Shown here: positions 42,241 through 48,768 of the stretch, one piece after another | Layout of the letters: each line of letters begins with the position of its first letter | Numbering within the stretch: the first letter of the stretch is position 1 | Source of the DNA: CAZTBB01 sp964611755 | GTDB taxonomy: Bacteria > Pseudomonadota > Alphaproteobacteria > Micavibrionales > Micavibrionaceae | Assembly: GCA_964611755.1 (NCBI GenBank) | Contig: CAZTBB010000003.1 | Location: forward strand, 1 to 64,000 | DNA: 64,000 bases | Direction: 5' to 3' | Program-made: the position numbers and the translations under genes | Notes under the pieces: model-generated | Database searches by the model: none | What the model was told of the DNA's origin: nothing | What the model saw: the letters and a program-made list of their open reading frames with translations, nothing else

Positions 42241-43491
42241 ATGAGCAAAGGTAAAATTATTCTCGCATATTCAGGTGGCCTGGATACATCTATCATTTTG
42301 AAATGGTTCATCGAAGAAGGTTACGATGTTGTGGCCTATATCGCCGATGTTGGTCAGGAGGAAGATTTTGAAGCCGCGCGCGAGAAGGCTGAAAAACTTG
42401 GCGCCTGTGCCGTCTATGTAGAAGACCTCAAAGAAGAATTTGTTACGGATTATATCTTCCCTGCCTTCAAATCTCAGGCTGTTTATGAAGGCCGCTACTT
42501 GCTTGGTACGTCGATTGCGCGCCCAATCATTTCAAAATACCAAATTGAAATCGCTAAGAAAGAGAATGCTGAATTTGTTTCACACGGCGCAACAGGGAAA
42601 GGGAACGACCAAGTTCGTTTTGAGCTTTCTTACTACGCTCTCAAACCAGACATTAAGGTTTTGGCCCCTTGGAAAATGCAAGAATTCCTCGACCGCTTCC
42701 GTGGCCGTAGTGATATGCTGCATTATGCTGAACAGCACGGCATTCCTGTTAAAGCATCGCGCTCCAAGCCCTACTCTGAAGATGATAACCTCTTGCATAT
42801 CTCTCATGAAGCCGGCGTTCTCGAAGACCCATGGGCACCATGCGATGAAGATATCTACTCACGCTCATCATCTTTAGCTAACGCACCAGATGAAGCCGAC
42901 CTGATTGACCTTACATTCAAAGATGGTATCCCGACTAAAGTTGAAAACGTAAATGATGGTACAACGCACACAAATGCGCTGGCGCTGTTCACCTATCTGA
43001 ATGAGCTTGGTACAAAGCACGGTATCGGCCGCCTTGATATGGTTGAAAACCGTTTTGTAGGCATTAAATCTCGCGGGGTTTATGAAACTCCGGGCGGGGA
43101 AATCCTGCACATCGCCCACCGTGATCTGGAAGGCCTGACCATGGACCGCGAAGTCATGAAGCTACGCGACTCTCTCTCACCCAAGGTAGCAGAGCTGATC
43201 TATAACGGGTTCTGGTTCTCCCCTGAAATGGAATTTTTGATGGCCGCAATGGATAAAGCGCAGGAAATGATCGACGGCACAGTCCGCGTTCAGCTCTTCA
43301 AAGGCAAAGCCTATCCGCTAGCCCGTAAATCACCTGTGGCGCTTTATGATGCGGATCAATCATCCATGGATATTGAAGGTGGGTATGATCAAAAAGATGC
43401 CGAAGGCTTTATCAAGATCAATGCGATCCGCCTGAAAGCGCATAAGCTGATCACACAGGAAGCCAAGCGCGTGCGCAAGGAAGCGGCATAA
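42241..43491 (+). CDS. argG: argininosuccinate synthase
   Basis: Joins citrulline and aspartate with ATP. The 416-residue protein begins with the PP-loop KIILAYSGGLDTSIILKW and includes SHGATGKGNDQVRFE and EDNLLHISHEAGVLEDP, as in the family. Every catalytic region is intact. The start codon is flush with a long inverted repeat that hides the ribosome site, which suggests control of translation. Confidence 0.97.
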   Translation: MSKGKIILAYSGGLDTSIILKWFIEEGYDVVAYIADVGQEEDFEAAREKAEKLGACAVYVEDLKEEFVTDYIFPAFKSQAVYEGRYLLGTSIARPIISKYQIEIAKKENAEFVSHGATGKGNDQVRFELSYYALKPDIKVLAPWKMQEFLDRFRGRSDMLHYAEQHGIPVKASRSKPYSEDDNLLHISHEAGVLEDPWAPCDEDIYSRSSSLANAPDEADLIDLTFKDGIPTKVENVNDGTTHTNALALFTYLNELGTKHGIGRLDMVENRFVGIKSRGVYETPGGEILHIAHRDLEGLTMDREVMKLRDSLSPKVAELIYNGFWFSPEMEFLMAAMDKAQEMIDGTVRVQLFKGKAYPLARKSPVALYDADQSSMDIEGGYDQKDAEGFIKINAIRLKAHKLITQEAKRVRKEAA

Positions 43492-43494
43492 GCA

Positions 43495-43514
43495 AGCTTA
43501 GCTTAGCTTAGCTT
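43495..43514 (+). repeat. pentanucleotide tandem repeat (AGCTT)4
   Basis: Four perfect AGCTT units (43495-43514) followed by degenerate AACTT and GACTT units to 43524. The last units create the TTGACT -35 element of the next gene. It begins 3 bases after the argG stop. Confidence 0.9.
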
Positions 43515-43517
43515 AAC

Positions 43518-43546
43518 TTGACTTCACATAATATAGCGGATAGTTT
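43518..43546 (+). promoter_or_regulatory. candidate promoter of the 57-residue orphan
   Basis: TTGACT (43518-43523), a 17-base spacer, and TAGTTT (43541-43546). The sequence TTGACTTCACATAAT is nearly repeated at the promoter of the orphan at 47247 (TTGACTTTACATAAT). Confidence 0.35.
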
Positions 43547-43595
43547 ACTCCTTCATTCTGAGATATTGAATAGAAGAATAGAAGGAGTATCCGCT
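43535..43595. repeat. inverted repeat hiding the ribosome site of the 57-residue orphan
   Basis: AGCGGATA (43535-43542) pairs with TATCCGCT (43588-43595), and CTCCTTC (43548-43554) pairs with GAAGGAG (43581-43587): 15 perfect pairs with a 5-base bulge in the left arm. The right arm contains the AAGGAG ribosome site and touches ATG 43596. The left arm overlaps the predicted -10 box. Confidence 0.8.
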
Positions 43596-43769
43596 ATGGA
43601 TACCATTGAAGAGATATTTACGGCCCTGAGCATGCAACCGCCTCGACCGCATAAAAATCAAACACAATCAAAGACTAAGCCACATAGCTTAAGGCTGGTT
43701 GTCTCCAACCCGGCCCCTGATATGCCTGTCAAAACAAAGCCAGAGGCTCATTTTACCATTGTGCCTTAA
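43596..43769 (+). CDS. small protein of unknown function (57 residues)
   Basis: I do not recognise this protein. A 57-residue basic, Pro/Lys/Thr-rich sequence beginning MDTIEEIFTALSMQPPRPH; no membrane or signal segment. An in-frame ATG at 43518 exists, but ATG 43596 is supported by AAGGAG 8 bases upstream. It lies between argG and a converging membrane protein gene. It may be regulated by the inverted repeat just before it. Confidence 0.5.
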   Translation: MDTIEEIFTALSMQPPRPHKNQTQSKTKPHSLRLVVSNPAPDMPVKTKPEAHFTIVP

Positions 43770-43789
43770 TAAGCAAAAATCAGTGAAAA

Positions 43790-44080
43790 TTATGTTGTTT
43801 TAAGGGATGCGCCTGTATCGACGTTATGAGGGTCTTCATCACGCCCCCACTCGATATAGCCCTTTGTCATCATACTCAGAAGAATGATGTTATAGGCGAC
43901 AAAACCAAATTGTAGAGAGATCATCGCGACCGCAAAACCACTCATACAAGATAGGCCTGAGAATAGAAACCCAATACGTGATTTTAACGTAATCAAATAC
44001 ATACCAATCACACCACAAAGCAGTGCCAGCCAATCAAGGCCATAATATGCGTAAAAAGATTCTATAATTGCGTCGATCAT
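43790..44080 (-). CDS. small PnuC-like membrane protein
   Basis: A 96-residue protein with three hydrophobic segments (about 15-33, 36-56, 58-75), with a short charged C-terminus. Pattern LDWLALLCGVIGMYLITLKSR is reminiscent of half a PnuC-type vitamin transporter, but it is much shorter than PnuC. AAGGGG lies 8 bases before the start on the minus strand. Function unknown. It faces away from argH and converges with the small orphan. Confidence 0.6.
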   Translation of the reverse strand: MIDAIIESFYAYYGLDWLALLCGVIGMYLITLKSRIGFLFSGLSCMSGFAVAMISLQFGFVAYNIILLSMMTKGYIEWGRDEDPHNVDTGASLKTT

Positions 44081-44107
44081 GCCAATTCCCCTTTATTATC
44101 CTTGGCA

Positions 44108-44131
44108 TTAAGTGTAGTTAAATTTCTTTAA
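44108..44131. promoter_or_regulatory. three TTAA half-sites at 10-base spacing
   Basis: TTAA at 44108, 44118 and 44128, the last followed by C. The exact 10-base period places them on one face of the DNA. They lie between the divergent PnuC-like gene and argH. Compare the TTAA cluster before ctrA. Confidence 0.35.
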
Positions 44132-44216
44132 CATTACGTAAAATATTGACGCATTGAGTATTGGCATCATCGCGCGTCTATTCTAGAGTATGAAAGCAAT
44201 TTCAAAGGAGATCTTG

Positions 44217-45545
44217 ATGGCCAAAGAGCAAAAATCCAACCAAATGTGGGGTGGACGTTTTTCGGAAAAACCAGATGATATTATGGAGCAAATCAATGCC
44301 TCCATTGATATTGATCGCCGTATGTGGGCACAGGACATCGCCGGATCACGCGCGCATTGCGAGATGTTGGTGAAACAAAATATCATCTCCTCTGATGATG
44401 GGGCGGCCATCCAAAAAGGTCTGAACCAGATTGAGGGTGAAATTGATGGCGGGACATTTGAATTTTCAGCGGCCCTTGAAGATATCCATATGAATATTGA
44501 ATCGCGTCTGCGCGAACTCATTGGTGATGCTGCCGGACGTTTACACACAGCGCGCTCACGCAATGACCAGGTGGCCACTGATTTCCGCCTGTGGTGCCGT
44601 GATGCGCTTGATGAATTAATCGAAGCCACCGAGAAACTGCAAAAAACGCTGGCTGCGCTGACTGCCAAGCATGAGAGTGATATTATGCCGGGCTTCACCC
44701 ATCTTCAGGCCGCCCAACCCATTACACTAGGCACGCATCTCGATGCCTATTGGCAGATGCTAGAGCGCGATAAGGGGCGTTTTATTGACTGCCAGAAGCG
44801 CTTGAATGAATCGCCGCTTGGTTCGGCCGCGCTTGCGGGCACGCCCTACCCGATCGATCGCGGCTTTACGGCCGAAAAACTGGGCTTTAGCCGCCCTATG
44901 CCGAATACGCTGGATGCGGTCTCCGCGCGTGACTTTGCGAATGAATTCCTGTTTGCCTGCGCGCAATGCGGGCTTCATCTCTCACGCTTGTCAGAGGAGA
45001 TTATCCTGTGGGCCACGCCGCAATTCGGCTTTATTGACCTGTCCGATGCCTGGAGCACAGGCAGCTCGATCATGCCGCAAAAGAAAAACCCCGATGCAGC
45101 CGAGCTTGTCCGCGGTAAAACAGGCCGTCTGAATGGTAACCTCATTCAGATGATGACCGTCTTGAAAGGCCTGCCGCTAGCTTATAATAAAGACCTCCAA
45201 GAAGATAAAGAGCCCGTCTTCGATAGCTTCGATACCATCTCTTTATGCCTCGAGGCGATGGCCGGCATGCTGGAGAGCGCCAGCTTTAACACAGACAACA
45301 TGCTCAAAGCCGCCGATGAGGGTTATACAACGGCCACGGCTCTTGCCGACTGGCTGGTGATGGAGTTGGATCTCCCCTTCCGTGATGCCCATCATGTCAC
45401 AGGCGCCATTGTCAAACTGGCAGCGGAGCGTTCCTGTAAATTACAGGAATTGCCGCTCAAAGACCTGCAAGATATTCATGGCGAGATACATGATGGGATT
45501 TTTGATGTCCTGTCCGTTGAGAGCGCTGTAAAAAATAGAGGCTAG
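44217..45545 (+). CDS. argH: argininosuccinate lyase
   Basis: Last step of arginine biosynthesis, releasing fumarate. From ATG 44217 the protein starts MAKEQKSNQMWGGRFSEKPD; AAAGGAG lies 6 bases upstream and the ATG at 44190 is not needed. Fumarase/aspartase-family signatures are present: ARSRNDQVATDFRLW, and GSSIMPQKKNPDAAELVRGK. 442 residues, normal size. yejF starts 10 bases after the stop. Confidence 0.95.
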   Translation: MAKEQKSNQMWGGRFSEKPDDIMEQINASIDIDRRMWAQDIAGSRAHCEMLVKQNIISSDDGAAIQKGLNQIEGEIDGGTFEFSAALEDIHMNIESRLRELIGDAAGRLHTARSRNDQVATDFRLWCRDALDELIEATEKLQKTLAALTAKHESDIMPGFTHLQAAQPITLGTHLDAYWQMLERDKGRFIDCQKRLNESPLGSAALAGTPYPIDRGFTAEKLGFSRPMPNTLDAVSARDFANEFLFACAQCGLHLSRLSEEIILWATPQFGFIDLSDAWSTGSSIMPQKKNPDAAELVRGKTGRLNGNLIQMMTVLKGLPLAYNKDLQEDKEPVFDSFDTISLCLEAMAGMLESASFNTDNMLKAADEGYTTATALADWLVMELDLPFRDAHHVTGAIVKLAAERSCKLQELPLKDLQDIHGEIHDGIFDVLSVESAVKNRG

Positions 45546-45555
45546 GATATTACTT

Positions 45556-47181
45556 GTGAGCCAATCACCGCTTCTTCGTATCAAAGATCTTTCCATTGAT
45601 TTCCAGACCCCGAATGGCACCTTCCACGCGGTTGATAAAGCCAGCTTTGAGATTAATCGCGGTGAGACCGTGGCCCTAGTGGGTGAAAGCGGCTCGGGCA
45701 AATCCATCACCGCTCTTTCTGTCATGCAACTCCTGCCCTACCCTTTGGCCGGCCACCCGCAAGGATCCTCCATCCAGTTCAATGGCGAAGAATTAGTTGG
45801 CAAAGGCGATAGCTTCATGCAAACCGTTCGTGGTCGCCAAATCGGCATGATCTTCCAAGAGCCGCTCACAGCTCTGAACCCCCTGCATACGATTGAGAAA
45901 CAAATCGGGGAAATGCTCCGCTTGCATCAAAACATGAATGTCGGGGCAACCAAAGAACGCGTACTGGAGCTACTCGACCTTGTTGGCCTGCCCCAACTCA
46001 AAGATAGGCTGGGCGCCTATCCACACGAGCTCTCGGGCGGGCAACGCCAGCGCATCATGATCGCCATGGCTCTTGCCAACAACCCCGAGCTTCTGATTGC
46101 GGATGAACCGACAACGGCGCTGGATGTGACCGTACAAGCCCAAATTCTGGAACTGCTCCAGGATCTAAAAGAGCGCCTCAATATGGCGCTGCTGCTCATC
46201 ACGCATGATCTGAGCATTGTTGAAAAGATGACCGACAAGGTCTGTGTGATGGAAAAAGGCCTGATTGTTGAGCAAAAACAGACTCCTGATCTGTTCAAGA
46301 ATCCGGAGCATGCCTACACCAAGCGCCTGCTGGCTGCACAGCCTAAATCTCAGCCCCCCGAGATTAGCGCCAATCAAAATGATGCTCCGCTCTTGCAGGT
46401 GAAAAATCTAAAAGTGCATTTCCCCGTTGGCAAAACATTTCTGGGCAAACCCAAAAGCGTTGTTCGCGCCGTGGATGATATCTCTTTCTCAATCCAGCGC
46501 GGCCAAACACTTGGCGTGGTCGGCGAGAGTGGCTCGGGAAAAAGCACGCTTGGCATGGCACTTCTAAGGCTACATAAGCCAGAAGGCAGTATTCTTTTTG
46601 ATGGCCAAGAGCTGAGCACTCTCAACCAAAAACAAATGCGCCCCTATCGATCCCGCATGCAGATTGTTTTCCAAGACCCGTTTGGATCCCTTTCCCCGCG
46701 CATGAGCATTGCCAATATTATTGCGGAAGGGCTTGCCATTCATAAATCACAACTTAGCAAAGCCGATCAGGATGATTTGGTTATCAATGCCTTGAAATCT
46801 GTTCACATGGATCCGGATAGCCGCCATCGCTACCCGCATGAATTCTCGGGCGGCCAGCGCCAGCGTATCTCCATCGCCAGAGCCATGGTCCTCGAGCCCG
46901 AATTTCTAATACTGGACGAACCCACTTCCGCTCTTGATGTCTCGGTTCAAGCGGAAATTGTTGATCTTCTGCGTGATCTGCAAACACGCCACACTCTCAC
47001 CTATATGTTCATCAGCCATGATCTGAAAGTCGTTCGCGCTATGGCCCATCATGTTTTGGTCATGAAAGATGGAAAGGTCATCGAAAGTGGGCATGCCAGC
47101 CAAATCTTTGAAAACCCTCAAGAAAGCTATACAAAATCCCTCCTCGAGGCGGCCCTGAACCTCTCGACAAAGGCGGCTTAA
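45556..47181 (+). CDS. yejF: ABC transporter ATP-binding protein YejF
   Basis: A fused double ATPase of the Yej importer, 541 residues. It contains two complete nucleotide-binding domains, each with Walker A (GESGSGKSITA near residue 40; GESGSGKSTLG near 325), LSGGQRQRI or FSGGQRQRI, and Walker B (LLIADEPTTALD; FLILDEPTSALD). It starts with GTG after TAGGAT. Its partners yejA, yejB and yejE are 10-16 kb upstream. Confidence 0.93.
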   Translation: MSQSPLLRIKDLSIDFQTPNGTFHAVDKASFEINRGETVALVGESGSGKSITALSVMQLLPYPLAGHPQGSSIQFNGEELVGKGDSFMQTVRGRQIGMIFQEPLTALNPLHTIEKQIGEMLRLHQNMNVGATKERVLELLDLVGLPQLKDRLGAYPHELSGGQRQRIMIAMALANNPELLIADEPTTALDVTVQAQILELLQDLKERLNMALLLITHDLSIVEKMTDKVCVMEKGLIVEQKQTPDLFKNPEHAYTKRLLAAQPKSQPPEISANQNDAPLLQVKNLKVHFPVGKTFLGKPKSVVRAVDDISFSIQRGQTLGVVGESGSGKSTLGMALLRLHKPEGSILFDGQELSTLNQKQMRPYRSRMQIVFQDPFGSLSPRMSIANIIAEGLAIHKSQLSKADQDDLVINALKSVHMDPDSRHRYPHEFSGGQRQRISIARAMVLEPEFLILDEPTSALDVSVQAEIVDLLRDLQTRHTLTYMFISHDLKVVRAMAHHVLVMKDGKVIESGHASQIFENPQESYTKSLLEAALNLSTKAA

Positions 47182-47191
47182 GCTATTTCTC

Positions 47192-47221
47192 TTGACTTTA
47201 CATAATTAAATATGACATATT
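47192..47221 (+). promoter_or_regulatory. candidate promoter of the orphan at 47247
   Basis: TTGACT (47192-47197), an 18-base spacer, and CATATT (47216-47221). The -35 region (TTGACTTTACATAAT) matches the one at 43518 in 14 of 15 positions. Confidence 0.35.
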
Positions 47222-47244
47222 ACCCCACAACAAAAGGGGATATG
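47216..47244. repeat. inverted repeat hiding the ribosome site of the orphan at 47247
   Basis: CATAT (47216-47220) pairs with ATATG (47240-47244), and CCCC (47223-47226) pairs with GGGG (47236-47239): 9 perfect pairs with a 2-base bulge in the left arm and a 9-base loop. The right arm includes the AGGGG ribosome site and ends 2 bases before ATG 47247. Confidence 0.7.
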
Positions 47245-47246
47245 CA

Positions 47247-47780
47247 ATGACAACACGTGTGTACAGCGAAGCCGAGCAACTCGCATTTGATGGCGATACG
47301 ATTGATTTAAATAAAAGAGACCAAGCCTTAAGCGCAAGAGGCCGTCTCAAAGGCATGGCCGCTGTAAGCGTTCCCATTATTATTGCTGGAGTTGCGGCTT
47401 TTAACACGCTTGCTCCAGATAGTTCCGACCAAGCAAATCAGGGGCAAGATCAAATAGTCGGCGGCGTAAGCGCCCCCGCCTCTATGATAATGATCGGTGA
47501 TGAATTTGCCCAGGCGGGCGCCTTTGCGACAGAAGAGGCAGCTATCGCAGCGGCAGATAGAGTTTCCAGCGCTTACGATATCAATAATTCCGGGCTTAAA
47601 TTTGATGTTATTTATGCGCCGGATGGCTCCAGAGCCCCTTATAAGGTGGCCTTTAATACTTCAGATGCGGAGCGCACATGCGGCGCCGTGCGCATTGCTC
47701 TTCGAAACACGGGCGACGGGCTTGGCGGATGCCATCCCGTAACCAGCTATCCGGCTGGCTCTTATATTATCGAGCGATAA
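47247..47780 (+). CDS. membrane-anchored protein of unknown function
   Basis: A 177-residue protein. A membrane helix at about 36-56 (GMAAVSVPIIIAGVAAFNTL) with a short basic cytoplasmic N-terminus and a C-terminal domain facing the periplasm. The C-terminal part (residues 90-177) contains ATEEAAIAAADRVSSAY and two Cys (CGAVRIA, GCHPV) that could form a disulfide. It might resemble a SPOR-like fold but this is not established. AGGGG lies 7 bases upstream of the ATG. Confidence 0.6.
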   Translation: MTTRVYSEAEQLAFDGDTIDLNKRDQALSARGRLKGMAAVSVPIIIAGVAAFNTLAPDSSDQANQGQDQIVGGVSAPASMIMIGDEFAQAGAFATEEAAIAAADRVSSAYDINNSGLKFDVIYAPDGSRAPYKVAFNTSDAERTCGAVRIALRNTGDGLGGCHPVTSYPAGSYIIER

Positions 47781-47782
47781 AT

Positions 47783-48250
47783 CTAGCCCTTACATTGCGG
47801 GTAATCCTTGGGATCGACACGCGTAAAGATTTGCGTTTTCCCAAGCAACGAAATACCAACATGCCCGCGGACTTTAAGCTCATTCTCTGAGAGCAACTCT
47901 ACATTCGCATGATAGGTGTCCCCATCATCGGCCTTATAGATGCGGCCATTATCCCATGCATTTTTGCCATCAGGCTCAAACCCCCATAAAATGCCGAGAC
48001 CGCACATAGGTTCATCCCTGAGAGACGGATCGGGGTTGTTGATATCCTTTTGCAGCCCGCCTTCGATAATCCAGTGAATATAGCCTGTAATCGTATCGGC
48101 TTTTTCCTCGATTTCAATCACAGCGCGTTTGTTTTCCGTGAGCCAAAATCCGCCGACACTGCTTGCCAAAGCCGGGCTGGATATTGTGATTATAGCTGCG
48201 GCGCATAGCGCGCCTTTCGTGATTTTTGATAAAATCATGGATAAGGTCAT
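47783..48250 (-). CDS. DUF2147 family periplasmic protein
   Basis: A 155-residue secreted protein with a signal peptide ending at SSPALA (about residues 1-29), then VGGFWLTENKRAVIEIEE, IHWIIEGGLQKDINNPD, and a beta-rich C-terminus. The pattern, with GLGILWGFEPDGKNAWDNGRIY as the core (key residues W-D-N-G-R-I-Y), matches DUF2147. The function of the family is not known. GGGAG lies 7 bases before the start. It converges with the preceding gene with 2 bases between stop codons. Confidence 0.8.
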   Translation of the reverse strand: MTLSMILSKITKGALCAAAIITISSPALASSVGGFWLTENKRAVIEIEEKADTITGYIHWIIEGGLQKDINNPDPSLRDEPMCGLGILWGFEPDGKNAWDNGRIYKADDGDTYHANVELLSENELKVRGHVGISLLGKTQIFTRVDPKDYPQCKG

Positions 48251-48339
48251 TTGTTTCTCCCTGATATCTGATTTCTTTCTTTATTTTAGCATATAGCATG
48301 AAGCTGTTTCGCTAAAATGCTTTCTTCCCATGCATGCTT

Positions 48340-48369
48340 TTGCATTAGCCGATAAAATAGCTCTATAAT
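48340..48369 (+). promoter_or_regulatory. promoter of rpsU
   Basis: TTGCAT (48340-48345), an 18-base spacer, and a perfect TATAAT (48364-48369). The start is predicted near 48376, giving a leader of about 110 bases. Confidence 0.6.
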
Positions 48370-48424
48370 GTCAGGGCATCCTTTTTTCCTTGCATTTTAA
48401 GGGGGGGAGGGGTACAAAAATAGC

Positions 48425-48449
48425 AAAACGAAATGAGTAACTTCGTTTT
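48425..48449 (+). promoter_or_regulatory. terminator-like hairpin in the rpsU leader
   Basis: AAAACGAA (48425-48432) pairs with TTCGTTTT (48442-48449) over a 9-base loop, followed by a T-rich run. It lies in the leader, 40 bases before the GTG start, and looks like a weak attenuator. AGGAAGGAG follows as the ribosome site. Confidence 0.45.
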
Positions 48450-48488
48450 TTATTTTAAATCAACTATTTAGGAAGGAGTTGAGGCCTC

Positions 48489-48689
48489 GTGGTTAGTGTA
48501 AATGTACGTGATAATAATGTGGAGCAAGCATTGCGCGTTCTGAAAAAGAAAATGCAGCGTGAAGGGATCTTCCGTGAAATGAAGCTACGCCGTCACTACG
48601 AAAAGCCATCTGAGAAGAAGGCTCGTGAACAGTCTGAATCAGCCCGCCGCTGGCGCAAGCTGGAGCGCAAACGTCGCACAAAAGACTAA
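48489..48689 (+). CDS. rpsU: small ribosomal subunit protein bS21
   Basis: A 66-residue basic protein with the S21 consensus NVRDNNVEQALRVLKKKMQ and IFREMKLRRHYEKPSEKK. It binds the 30S subunit near the anti-Shine-Dalgarno region. It starts with GTG 48489; AGGAG is 10 bases upstream. It is followed by a strong intrinsic terminator. Confidence 0.96.
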   Translation: MVSVNVRDNNVEQALRVLKKKMQREGIFREMKLRRHYEKPSEKKAREQSESARRWRKLERKRRTKD

Positions 48690-48718
48690 GCGAAACAACC
48701 ATTTAGCTTTAACGCATT

Positions 48719-48752
48719 AAAAAACCGCCCGTTTTTGATTGGCGGTTTTTTT
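48719..48752. terminator. bidirectional intrinsic terminator
   Basis: AAAAAACCGCC (48719-48729) and GGCGGTTTTTT (48741-48751) form 11 perfect pairs over an 11-base loop. Both strands end in a T-run, so it can serve rpsU and the converging aminopeptidase gene. Confidence 0.92.
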
Positions 48753-48768
48753 ACGTCTTGATCATATG

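Noticed and set aside
18850..44189. 12-base sequence ACTCTAGAATAG at 18850 and its reverse complement at 44178
   Set aside because: Chance pairs of this length are expected many times in 64 kb.
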